The notes below the pieces were generated by a model that saw nothing but the letters and a program-made list of their open reading frames with translations, searched no databases and had not been told where the DNA came from. Shown one piece after another: positions 9,080-15,515 of a DNA stretch of 37,341 bases. The stretch covers positions 1 to 37,341 of IMG/VR virus record IMGVR_UViG_3300046328_000749; one strand, written 5' to 3'. Source of the DNA: a virus. How positions within the stretch are numbered: the first letter of the stretch is position 1; each line of letters starts with the position of its first letter. The position numbers and the translations under genes were made by a program.

Positions 9080-11710
9080 ATGTCTGTAAAGTTAAAAATT
9101 AGCGGAGTATGGAAAGACATTCCAGCAATTAAATTAAAGGTCGGCGGAGTTTGGAAAAATGTAGCCGCAGGATACTTAAAGGTAAGTGGAGTATGGAAAC
9201 AATTTTTTTCCTATGGTGGAATTACTCCAACCATTCAAACCAGAGTAACCATATCTACTAATACAACAACATTTTCTTCTAGCAATCCACCAGTATTAAC
9301 TGGAAGGTTTTATCATTGGTACAACGCAACAACTTATACATATAAATTCCAAAGCTCATCAGATGGAAATAATTGGATTGATTGCACAGGAACAATGTTT
9401 TTTACCCCAAATGCTTCAAACCCTTCAGTTGGTGCAAGTTCTATAGTTACCGCAGAGGTACAGTCCACAGATCTGCTTTCAACATCAACATATTTTAGAT
9501 TTGTTGTAACTGCAGTAAATACAGCTGATGGCGGATCTGCAAGTGCAAACTCAGTTAGCACAAGCATTTCTATAACATATTCCCCGCCAGGAACCCCAAC
9601 AGGGCTGCACCAAAATGTTGACCTTAGTGGATACACAGCAATTAGAATGGAATGGAATTCGCAATCAGATGCAGACTATTTTGAATACTATGCATCATCT
9701 TCAAACTCTTTACCATCAAACCCAACAGCTATAGGCCCAGTTACAGGATCATTTAACTATTCTGTTACTGGATCTACAACCCCAACCACATATTATTTTT
9801 GGATAAGAGCAGTCAATGGAGCAGGAACATCTGCATGGTCTTCTAGTGCATCTGGAACCGCAGTTGCCCAGCCAGAGCCTACGCCAGACCCACCTACTGG
9901 ACTATCCGTTTCATATACATACCCAAACTTTACCGTAACCTGGAACATGATTTCTGGCCTAACATATGACCTCTATTGGTCGGCTGGCCCAGGAGATGAG
10001 CCCACGTCAAATCCAGGACCTGGTGCATACTATAATGTTTCTTCTCCATGGTCGCAGGAAATTCTTGCTAACGGATACACCTCATATTATTATGTAAGAG
10101 CAGTTTATGGCACACTTAGAAGCAACTGGGCAGGCCCAGTGTCAGCTACCACTCCAAGCCTAGAGGCTCCAGCAGGAGGAAGCGTTTCGGTTTACCCTAC
10201 CTCGGGCTACTATAACATAACAACCTTTTCTGCCTCGGCCTCTGGATGGACTGGATCTGGAACTATCTCATACACATATGATTGGCAGTATTTAAATTCA
10301 AGTTTTTATTGGGTGTCGTACGCATCGGGATCAACATTTGAACCGCCAGGAAGCTTATCTTCCGCCTATGCCTGGAGGGTAAAGGTTACAGCTTCAAATG
10401 GTGTTTCTCCAAACGGTATTGCATACGCTGACTTTACTGTAAATAATTATCCAGTTCCGTCAGGTGGCTCGGTCACCCTTTCTGGAGACGGTGCAGCAGG
10501 ATCTACTATAACCGCTACAACCTCAGGTTGGAGCGGAAGCCCAACATCTTATGAGGTTTATTTGTATGCTGGAACAAATGGATCATCATTTCCAGTTCTA
10601 AAAAATTCTTCATCTAGCAACAGCGTATCTTATACAATTACAACAAGCGATGCTTCTGCTCCAGCATATATATTTAAAGCATATGCAACGGCATCAAATG
10701 CAGGTGGTACATCTTCTCAAGTTGAATCAAATACCATCACTTCTTATCTGCCAAAGCCATCTGGGGGGTCGGTATCTCTTTCTGGAAGCGGAGTTGCTGG
10801 AACAGATATAACCGCTACAACCTCAGGTTGGAGCGGAAGCCCAACATCTTATAGCTTGACTATATGGGCAGGCACATCAGATGGAATATGGACTGTTCAA
10901 AAAGCTACAACAACTAGCAGCAGCCTAAGCTACACAGTAACTACTGGAGATGCCTCTTACCCTCCATACTATTTTGTTGCAATTGCGTCAGCTACAAACG
11001 CTTACGGAACATCGTCAACAATTGTATCCTCCTCAATTCTTTCATCATTACCAGCTATCAACACAATTAATACAATCAACACAATTAATACAATCAACAC
11101 AATTAATACAATCAACACAATTAATACAATCAACACAATTAATACAATCAACACAATTGCAACTATTAATACTATTAACACTATTAATACTATTAATACT
11201 ATTAATACAATTGATACAGGTGGAGGGTGCCACGTATTTGGTACGGAGATATTAATGTCTGACGGATCATGGAAAAACATTGAAGATCTTTACATAGGTG
11301 ACGAAATTATGGGAGCCGATGTTCCAGGTGTGCCAGATGATGAATATGCCAACTATCTTGACTCATGGGAGCAGAATGATATATCATCTACTACAATGGT
11401 TCCTTCAACAGTGCTTAACGTAATTGAAAGAACTTATGGAAGATATTATAATATTAATAACGGAATTAAGATAACATGGGAGCACCCAATTCCTTACATG
11501 AGAGACGGCGTTTGGAGATTTGGGATAGTGGATAATTTGCAGATTGGTGACAGTATCATGGACCATGAGCTTAACATTGTTGAGGTTGTGTCAAAGGAAG
11601 AAGTTTATGAAGATGTAAATACAATATCTATTGATATTGATACAAAGGATATTTACTTTACAAGAGGGTTGATGGCTCACAATATTATTGGAGGAGGAGG
11701 AAAGGTATGA
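9080..11710 (+). CDS. tail fibre/adhesin with Ig/FN3-like repeats, (INT)n linker and C-terminal Hint domain
   Basis: 876 residues in modules. Residues 1-45 carry three 'LK(I/V)(S/G)GVWK' repeats, a common phage fibre N-terminus. About 50-650 holds Ig/FN3-like domains, Ser/Thr-rich ('TPTGLHQNVDLSGYTAIRMEWN', 'PDPPTGLSVSY') with two near-identical 100-residue modules. Residues 660-713 are 18 triplets: 16 Ile-Asn-Thr, one Ile-Ala-Thr, one Ile-Asp-Thr. Residues 717-868 match a Hint (intein/Hedgehog-like) domain. Cys717 starts block A ('CHVFGTEILMSDGSWKNIED', 'GDEIMG'), 'TWEH' (T799, H802) is block B, and 'IYFTRGLMAHN' (H867-N868) is the C-terminal block. The residue after HN is Ile, not Cys/Ser/Thr, so ordinary splicing is unlikely; N-terminal cleavage or thioester chemistry is possible. 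It is likely host-contacting and self-processing. The function of processing is unknown. Confidence 0.75.
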   Translation: MSVKLKISGVWKDIPAIKLKVGGVWKNVAAGYLKVSGVWKQFFSYGGITPTIQTRVTISTNTTTFSSSNPPVLTGRFYHWYNATTYTYKFQSSSDGNNWIDCTGTMFFTPNASNPSVGASSIVTAEVQSTDLLSTSTYFRFVVTAVNTADGGSASANSVSTSISITYSPPGTPTGLHQNVDLSGYTAIRMEWNSQSDADYFEYYASSSNSLPSNPTAIGPVTGSFNYSVTGSTTPTTYYFWIRAVNGAGTSAWSSSASGTAVAQPEPTPDPPTGLSVSYTYPNFTVTWNMISGLTYDLYWSAGPGDEPTSNPGPGAYYNVSSPWSQEILANGYTSYYYVRAVYGTLRSNWAGPVSATTPSLEAPAGGSVSVYPTSGYYNITTFSASASGWTGSGTISYTYDWQYLNSSFYWVSYASGSTFEPPGSLSSAYAWRVKVTASNGVSPNGIAYADFTVNNYPVPSGGSVTLSGDGAAGSTITATTSGWSGSPTSYEVYLYAGTNGSSFPVLKNSSSSNSVSYTITTSDASAPAYIFKAYATASNAGGTSSQVESNTITSYLPKPSGGSVSLSGSGVAGTDITATTSGWSGSPTSYSLTIWAGTSDGIWTVQKATTTSSSLSYTVTTGDASYPPYYFVAIASATNAYGTSSTIVSSSILSSLPAINTINTINTINTINTINTINTINTINTINTINTIATINTINTINTINTINTIDTGGGCHVFGTEILMSDGSWKNIEDLYIGDEIMGADVPGVPDDEYANYLDSWEQNDISSTTMVPSTVLNVIERTYGRYYNINNGIKITWEHPIPYMRDGVWRFGIVDNLQIGDSIMDHELNIVEVVSKEEVYEDVNTISIDIDTKDIYFTRGLMAHNIIGGGGKV
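10507..10552 (+). repeat. 46-base direct repeat, copy 1
   Basis: Identical to 10807-10852, exactly 300 bases (100 codons) away in the same frame. It encodes 'TATTSGWSGSPTSY' in two adjacent Ig-like modules of the fibre gene. The perfect identity within otherwise diverged modules points to recent duplication or gene conversion. Confidence 0.9.
10807..10852 (+). repeat. 46-base direct repeat, copy 2
   Basis: Second copy of the repeat at 10507-10552, with no mismatches over 46 bases. Flanking bases differ on both sides. Recombination between copies would remove or add one 300-base module without shifting the frame. Confidence 0.9.
11057..11218 (+). repeat. coding minisatellite of Ile-Asn-Thr triplets
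   Basis: Eighteen 9-base units. The first eleven (11057-11155) strictly alternate ATCAACACA and ATTAATACA, that is an 18-base unit in 5.5 perfect copies. After one odd Ile-Ala-Thr unit, 11165-11209 uses a different spelling (ATTAATACT type), and the last unit encodes Ile-Asp-Thr. The array sits between the Ig-like modules and the Hint domain. Copy-number changes keep the frame, so linker length could vary. The antisense ORFs over it are artefacts of the repeat. Confidence 0.95.
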
Positions 11711-12291
11711 TAGTAGAAAAGCTTGATGACTACATTTATGTATACAAAAACGTTATGGATGAGCAGGTAGATATAATTGAAGAATTAAGCTATATATTTA
11801 ATACATACGATAAAGACTTTTTGCCTGCTACAATAAATAATCATGACTACAACACGTCTCTAAGGTCATGCACAGTTTTTTCTTTATTTTGTGAAGCATT
11901 AACTGATAGTAAAGAGTACAGGGAGTCTAAATATTTTTTAGATAAAAAAATTAGTGAAAGATTGTCAAAGTCTATATTTCATTATATTAAAAACACAGGC
12001 ATTAAAATAAAAGAGCGTGAGCCATGGGAGATATTAAAATACTCAGAAACGCAGGACCTAACTTGGCACTCAGATAATGGAGATCCTCATCCATGCACAC
12101 TGTCATTTGTTTATTATTTTAATGACGACTATGTTGGAGGAGAAATACAATTTAAAGATAAAATAGGATCTACTGCTTACAAGCCAGAGGCCAATAGCTT
12201 AATCATTTTCCCTTCAAGCATAGACTTTGTACATAGAGTCCTTCCAATCCAGTTTGGGACAAAATACGCAGCCATATCGTTTGGTAAATAG
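11707..12291 (+). CDS. 2OG-Fe(II) oxygenase, prolyl-4-hydroxylase-like
   Basis: 194 residues. The iron-binding triad of the 2-oxoglutarate/Fe(II) dioxygenase fold is visible: H121-x-D123 ('TWHSDNGD') and H176 ('DFVHRV'). Lys186 ('GTKYAAISF') stands about ten residues later, where an Arg or Lys normally binds the 2OG carboxylate. Between them 'LSFVYYFNDDYVGGEIQF' is typical of prolyl-hydroxylase-like members. Family knowledge predicts hydroxylation of a protein side chain or other substrate; the real substrate is unknown. The gene overlaps the stop of the Hint-bearing fibre by four bases, so it is co-transcribed with it, and the fibre may be a substrate (inference). A second family member lies at 31658. 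Confidence 0.8.
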   Translation: MIVEKLDDYIYVYKNVMDEQVDIIEELSYIFNTYDKDFLPATINNHDYNTSLRSCTVFSLFCEALTDSKEYRESKYFLDKKISERLSKSIFHYIKNTGIKIKEREPWEILKYSETQDLTWHSDNGDPHPCTLSFVYYFNDDYVGGEIQFKDKIGSTAYKPEANSLIIFPSSIDFVHRVLPIQFGTKYAAISFGK

Positions 12292-12316
12292 ACCTGTTCC
12301 TATAAATAGTCTACTG

Positions 12317-12336
12317 TGATATAATATATAAGGAGG
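12317..12336 (+). promoter_or_regulatory. extended -10 promoter and strong ribosome site for 12342
   Basis: TGA-TATAAT with the -10 box at 12320-12325, followed by AGGAGG at 12331-12336, five bases before the ATG at 12342. No clear -35 box is visible 17 bases upstream. The distance from predicted start (about 12332) leaves little leader, so the Shine-Dalgarno would be at the very 5' end. It may instead act as a ribosome site on read-through mRNA. Confidence 0.5.
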
Positions 12337-12341
12337 ATAAA

Positions 12342-12560
12342 ATGACAATTGAACTAAGTAATGAAGAAAAAATAGGTATTGTTAATCAACATATCAAGAA
12401 TCTTGCATATAACAAGTATAACTTGCAGATGACAATTGCCGAGCTTGAAGCTGTTTCAACACCAAGCCAAAATGATATTGATGATATCAATGCACAAATT
12501 GCAACTGTTGATCTAAAGATCTCTGCATTAAATGCCGAGCTAGTTACTCTTCAGGCTTAA
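12342..12560 (+). CDS. small coiled-coil protein, hypothetical
   Basis: 72 residues, strongly helical. 'IGIVNQHIKNLAYNKYNLQMTIAELEAVSTPSQNDIDDINAQIATVDLKISALNAELVTL' has heptad spacing of hydrophobic residues in two helices broken by 'STPSQND', i.e. a helical hairpin. It has no Cys and no membrane segment. A consensus AGGAGG ribosome site precedes the ATG. The next gene also encodes a similar-sized coiled-coil protein, so the pair may be distant paralogues or partners. The position between tail-fibre genes and probable virion genes suggests a chaperone, whisker-like or structural role; I do not recognise the family. Confidence 0.65.
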   Translation: MTIELSNEEKIGIVNQHIKNLAYNKYNLQMTIAELEAVSTPSQNDIDDINAQIATVDLKISALNAELVTLQA

Positions 12561-12563
12561 TCT

Positions 12564-12743
12564 ATGGATAGAGCTCAGTTAGTAATTACTGCCCTGCAAC
12601 AAAGAATTGGTGAATTAACATCAAACTATGAAATACAGATCGCTGTGCTTCGTGCAGAGATAACCGAACTAGTGGAAGAAATAAATGCTAAAAAACAGGC
12701 GGAACAAGAATACGCAGAGCACCTTAATAGTCTTACCAACTAA
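12564..12743 (+). CDS. small coiled-coil protein, hypothetical
   Basis: 59 residues, starting at ATG 12564 three bases after the previous stop and ending with TAA at 12741-12743. It is almost wholly helical ('LQQRIGELTSNYEIQIAVLRAEITELVEEINAKKQAEQEY'), with regular leucine/isoleucine spacing. The size and pattern resemble the preceding coiled-coil protein. The last 59 bases overlap the long frame that opens at 12685, so one of the two boundaries may be mis-set; the codon quality and coiled-coil pattern up to the stop suggest this gene is real. Function unknown. Confidence 0.6.
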   Translation: MDRAQLVITALQQRIGELTSNYEIQIAVLRAEITELVEEINAKKQAEQEYAEHLNSLTN

Positions 12744-13089
12744 TTTCCCTTCTGGGCTTGCAGTCAAAACAAGCTCGGCAACATATTGGATTAAAGACGG
12801 GAAAAGGTTTAAGCTTATTTCAGAAAGAGCTGAGAAGTCTTGGTCATTTCCAACAGTATATGCCGAAGAATCAGCTTTGGTAAATATGAAAGTAGCAGGG
12901 AAACTTGGATTTAGAGATGGCACATTGATAAAAAACATCGCAGATGGTAAAATATACTTAGTGTCTCAGAATAAAAGAAGGCACGTAGTTAGTCCAGACT
13001 CTTTTGAAAAGTATGGACTAGATAGATCTTTAGTTATAGAAGTAAGTGATATGGAAGCTAATATGCACGACCTAGGAGAAAATTTATAA
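12685..13089 (+). CDS. probable virion protein with two 'DGK-Y-NGKKR'-type repeats
   Basis: 134 residues from ATG 12685; GGAAGAA at 12674-12680 can serve as ribosome site, but this start overlaps the previous gene by 59 bases. The first about 20 residues are basic and unlike the rest, so translation may really begin nearer 'FPSGLAVK'; no other ATG/GTG/TTG is in a good place. Two copies of a short repeat are visible: 'FPSGLAVKTSSATYWIKDGKRF' and 'FRDGTLIKNIADGKIYLVSQNKRRHVVSPDSFEKYGL'. Repeats of the form 'GTLVK-x-YLI-GKKR-F' occur in surface and phage proteins of Actinobacteria and other bacteria. A role on the virion surface is inferred. The stop overlaps the next start (TAATG). Confidence 0.55.
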   Translation: MLKNRRNKNTQSTLIVLPTNFPSGLAVKTSSATYWIKDGKRFKLISERAEKSWSFPTVYAEESALVNMKVAGKLGFRDGTLIKNIADGKIYLVSQNKRRHVVSPDSFEKYGLDRSLVIEVSDMEANMHDLGENL

Positions 13090-13493
13090 TGGCAGATACA
13101 CCAAAGCAAGTTACATTTTACGAGGGAGCCCCCCTGGATGTAAATGCATTAAATGATTTGCAGTCAAATATTACTTTGACGTATCAAGAATCTTTGAGCA
13201 ATACAACAAGCATTAAAGGTTTATCAAAGAATAAAGTAGGCGGAGGAAGGCTAAAGTTTGTTGGAAAAATCGATGCAAATAAAGCTAAACCCGTAGATTT
13301 ATCGCTTACCTCTGTCACCAGCCTTGACTCCACATTCATAGCGTTTGGCATAGAGGAAGGCAATATTCCAGCAGGAGTAGATATAACAATTACTGTTGAT
13401 AGATCAAATGCAGTATGGAAAGTAAATTTAAATTCAAGCAAAACTATAGTTGGACCGATTATAGTAAATTATGTATACGTAGAAGTTTTTTAA
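13089..13493 (+). CDS. probable structural protein, end of tail operon
   Basis: 134 residues starting at an ATG that overlaps the previous stop. The N-terminal 'PKQVTFYEGAPLDVNALNDLQSNI' resembles the start of phage fibre/appendage proteins ('xFyxGxxLdaxdLN'), followed by a short helix and a beta-rich C-terminal half ('STFIAFGIEEGNIPAGVDITITVDRSNAVWKVNL'). No enzymatic motif. It is the last gene before the inverted repeat, promoter and terminator at 13503-13569 and so likely ends the late structural transcription unit. Function inferred from position and the N-terminal pattern. Confidence 0.5.
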   Translation: MADTPKQVTFYEGAPLDVNALNDLQSNITLTYQESLSNTTSIKGLSKNKVGGGRLKFVGKIDANKAKPVDLSLTSVTSLDSTFIAFGIEEGNIPAGVDITITVDRSNAVWKVNLNSSKTIVGPIIVNYVYVEVF

Positions 13494-13502
13494 TATAACC
13501 TA

Positions 13503-13530
13503 TTGACAATACAAACCAATATGTTACACT
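13503..13530 (+). promoter_or_regulatory. sigma70-like promoter at tail/replication junction
   Basis: TTGACA at 13503-13508, a 16-base spacer, and TACACT at 13525-13530 preceded by TGT (extended -10). This is one of the two best -35/-10 pairs in the window. The -10 box lies inside the left arm of a perfect inverted repeat (13521-13543), so a bound repressor would block it. It would drive the metallophosphoesterase and downstream replication genes. Confidence 0.75.
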
Positions 13531-13543
13531 TACGGTGTAACAT
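13521..13543. promoter_or_regulatory. inverted repeat, probable operator
   Basis: ATGTTACAC, spacer TTACG, GTGTAACAT: a perfect 9-base palindrome with 5-base spacer covering the -10 box and the expected transcription start (about 13537). RNA from this promoter would hold only part of the right arm, so a DNA-binding site is more likely than an RNA hairpin for that transcript. The binding protein is unknown. Confidence 0.65.
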
Positions 13544-13544
13544 C

Positions 13545-13569
13545 AAAGTCACGTACCCGTGACTTTTTT
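13545..13569 (+). terminator. intrinsic terminator or 5' leader hairpin
   Basis: A 9-base-pair stem AAAGTCACG / CGTGACTTT with TACC loop, followed by a T run to 13569. It fits a Rho-independent terminator for the tail operon. It also falls about 8-30 bases after the start predicted from the 13503 promoter, so it might attenuate or stabilise that transcript. The next gene starts at 13586 with AAGG at 13576-13579. Confidence 0.7.
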
Positions 13570-13585
13570 CGTATAAAGGCGAACA

Positions 13586-14389
13586 ATGAGTAATGATTTA
13601 AAATGGATGCTTTCATCCGACCAGCAGTTCCCGTACCAAGATGACAAAATGATTGCATTGTGGTTTAAGGTAATGAAGTGGTTCAAGCCAGATGTTGTTG
13701 ACTACCTAGGAGACACAGATGATCAAGCTTGCTACAGCAAGTATACAGAAGGTCGATCAGCTGAATTCATGCAGCTTCATAAAGACGATAGTCGTGATCT
13801 CATTGTTCCAATGATGCGTCACGAAGCAAAGGGCGCAAGAGATTTTTATACAAAAACAAGAGAGATGTTGCCAGACGCACAGCTCTTTTCTGCTCTAGGA
13901 AATCACGATATTCGTATCTTTGATTACATTGATAAGAAGCTTCCAGATTATGCAAACGAAGTAACGCCAGAGGCGCTATGGGGTCTTGATTCTTTGGGTT
14001 ATGAATATATTTATTATGATAGTCTTCCAAAGCGCAGATTTGGAGATATTCATGTGCACCACGGACTTTCAATTGCAGCAGGCGGTGCCGTAAGAAAAGA
14101 CATGGAAGATATGCAGGTATCTTTAATTAGAGGTCATTCTCATAGAATTGCTTCACATATGGTAACATATGAATTAAGAAATAATGGTGAAGGCGAAACG
14201 CTTCGTGGATATGAAATTGGTCACATGTGTGATGAAAAGGGTCCAGGGATGAAGTATACCCAGCACCATGACTGGCAAAAGGGCTTTGCTATTGCACATA
14301 TTGAAAATGGCGAATACCCTCACGTTCAGATGATCCATGTATCTCCAAATTATACATGTGTAGTTGATGGAAAGATGTTTAGCTTATAA
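13586..14389 (+). CDS. calcineurin-like metallophosphoesterase
   Basis: 267 residues with the metal-binding motifs of the metallophosphoesterase fold in order: D12-x-Q ('SSDQQFP'; the usual second residue is His), G42-D43 ('YLGDTDD'), G105-N106-H107-D108, H158-H159 ('HVHHG') and G183-H184-S-H186 ('RGHSHR'). These ligate two metal ions and hydrolyse phosphodiester or phosphomonoester bonds. Phage members of this group are often next to replication genes and are thought to act on nucleic acids or nucleotides; the true substrate is unknown. It is the first gene after the junction promoter, and its stop overlaps the next start. Confidence 0.8.
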   Translation: MSNDLKWMLSSDQQFPYQDDKMIALWFKVMKWFKPDVVDYLGDTDDQACYSKYTEGRSAEFMQLHKDDSRDLIVPMMRHEAKGARDFYTKTREMLPDAQLFSALGNHDIRIFDYIDKKLPDYANEVTPEALWGLDSLGYEYIYYDSLPKRRFGDIHVHHGLSIAAGGAVRKDMEDMQVSLIRGHSHRIASHMVTYELRNNGEGETLRGYEIGHMCDEKGPGMKYTQHHDWQKGFAIAHIENGEYPHVQMIHVSPNYTCVVDGKMFSL

Positions 14390-14574
14390 TGTGGTGTTCA
14401 AAATGTAATGGTAGAGTTTTTGTGGATAGAGTGTTTTCTCAAAAACTGCACAGCGAATTGTTTTGCATAATGTGTGGCAAGCGCTGGATGATTAATAAGG
14501 AAACGAGTGCTTTCGGAAGATGGTTAGAAAAAAAGGAAAACCTGTTCGCAAAAGATTTCTCTATTTCTTCTTAA
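14389..14574 (+). CDS. small zinc-ribbon protein
   Basis: 61 residues, ATG overlapping the preceding stop (TAATG). Two CxxC knuckles, C3-x2-C6 and C26-x2-C29, spaced about 20 residues apart, make a rubredoxin-like zinc ribbon. The tail is helical and basic. Its last 55 bases overlap the next gene in another frame. Zinc ribbons of this size in phage early operons usually bind nucleic acid or a transcription factor; no specific function can be assigned. Confidence 0.65.
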   Translation: MWCSKCNGRVFVDRVFSQKLHSELFCIMCGKRWMINKETSAFGRWLEKKENLFAKDFSISS

Positions 14575-15002
14575 ATGGCAATCTTCATAAGGTGTTAAAA
14601 GCTTCCAGATCTAAAGATGAGCTGATCGCCTGGTGTTATCCAGACAAGAAAAGAGTTCTATATTCATATTCACAAGTTGAAAAGGGTATGGAAAATGCTT
14701 ACACTATGACTCAGGTAGGATTAATACTAGATAAACATAAAGTAACAATTGAAGATTATATTCTTGATGGGAAAATTTCTGCACCACAGAAAGTTTACCC
14801 TATTGGAAATCCAGACAGCACATGGTCTAAATATATGTTTAGCGAGGCTGACATATTAGATCTGCATCAGTTCATATTGGATGCTGGATATTCTTCTAGC
14901 ATGCCCTCACGGGCAGAGCTTTATGCTATTCTCAAAAACAATTTAATATTGTATACTAAGACCCAAGAAGGAAAGTTTGTCCCAGTATGGAAGGCGGAGT
15001 GA
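14520..15002 (+). CDS. helix-turn-helix DNA-binding protein
   Basis: 160 residues. A basic N-terminus ('MVRKKGKPVRKRFLYF'), a conserved-looking segment 'GNLHKVLKASRSKDELIAWCYPDKKRVLYSYSQVEK', then a helix-turn-helix-like region 'AYTMTQVGLILDKHKVTIEDYILDGKI' similar to MerR/excisionase-type winged helices, and 'KYMFSEADILDLHQFIL'. I recall similar phage DNA-binding proteins with this order of elements in early regions. The ATG at 14520 lies 55 bases inside the zinc-ribbon gene; the N-terminal motif would be lost with a later start, so I keep it. It may be the regulator of a nearby operator, which is inference. Confidence 0.6.
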   Translation: MVRKKGKPVRKRFLYFFLNGNLHKVLKASRSKDELIAWCYPDKKRVLYSYSQVEKGMENAYTMTQVGLILDKHKVTIEDYILDGKISAPQKVYPIGNPDSTWSKYMFSEADILDLHQFILDAGYSSSMPSRAELYAILKNNLILYTKTQEGKFVPVWKAE

Positions 15003-15205
15003 TGACAACAAGAGTAAAGGTAGACCTATCGTTTACACGTAATTTAGGAAACTATGAGAGTATCAAGATTGGTATTGGAGTAGAAGATGATGTTCGTCAA
15101 GGAGAGCACGTAGACGAAGCAACAGAACGAGTATATAAGTTTGTCGAAGACAAGCTTATTGAAAAAACTCGTGAGGTAGAGGAAGAGCTAAAGCGTGGCA
15201 AGTGA
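15002..15205 (+). CDS. hypothetical protein
   Basis: 67 residues from ATG 15002, which overlaps the previous stop (TGATG) and has GGCGGAG just upstream. The frame can be extended to ATG 14987 but that adds only five residues within the previous gene. The N-terminal beta hairpin ('TRVKVDLSFTRNLGNYESIKIGIGVEDD') is followed by an acidic helix ('ATERVYKFVEDKLIEKTREVEEELKRG'). This 'KV-x-NLGNYES-x-I' pattern is common in small actinophage proteins next to helicase genes. Function unknown. Confidence 0.55.
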   Translation: MTTRVKVDLSFTRNLGNYESIKIGIGVEDDVRQGEHVDEATERVYKFVEDKLIEKTREVEEELKRGK

Positions 15206-15515
15206 GAAAGAGCCGTATGTTTTAATTGGGCTTTATCAGTCTCTTTATAAGGAGAGGTATGGGAAAATGCCTCAGCTTAATAAGTTTCGTGAAAAATGGG
15301 CTATGCAAGATGTCATTGATAGCGTAGGGTTTGATCGTGCTAAACAGCTTCTAATTTATTATTTTAGTCTTACTAAAGGTGGTCATCCGCTGCAGTTTTT
15401 TTATTATAATTTTGACAGAATGAATAATTCTATTGAAGATGTTGAGCTTGATAAGGAAAGACGTCGTTTGTTATTAGAAGAGACGAAGAAGATGGTTGAA
15501 GAGGGCGGAATGTAA
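15195..15515 (+). CDS. hypothetical protein upstream of helicase, possible helicase-loader-like
   Basis: 106 residues starting with GTG at 15195, overlapping the previous stop by 11 bases; the GTG is the first possible start after the ribosome site AGAGCTAAAG region. All-helical pattern with basic/aromatic content ('YQSLYKERYGKMPQLNKFREKWAMQDVIDSVGFDRAKQLLIYYF'), which could be a DNA- or protein-binding helical bundle. It sits directly upstream of the DnaB-like helicase with TAATG coupling. Helicase loaders and accessory proteins often occupy such positions, but no ATPase motif is present, so the idea is only suggestive. Confidence 0.5.
   Translation: MASEKEPYVLIGLYQSLYKERYGKMPQLNKFREKWAMQDVIDSVGFDRAKQLLIYYFSLTKGGHPLQFFYYNFDRMNNSIEDVELDKERRRLLLEETKKMVEEGGM

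Noticed and set aside
11057-11218. CRISPR-like array from the repeated units
   Set aside because: Units are 9/18 bases with no spacers and are in frame within a fibre gene; there are no cas1/cas2 genes. The Cas4-like gene at 24709 belongs to the replication module.
11002-11280. Antisense ORFs over the Ile-Asn-Thr array
   Set aside because: They only translate the complement of the triplet repeat as 'LIVLIV' or Cys-rich repeats and have no ribosome site or promoter; the sense frame is the real gene.
12564-12743. Programmed frameshift joining the two genes at 12564 and 12685
   Set aside because: I see no clear slippery heptamer before the stop and the second protein has its own possible start and ribosome site; cannot be excluded but is not supported.
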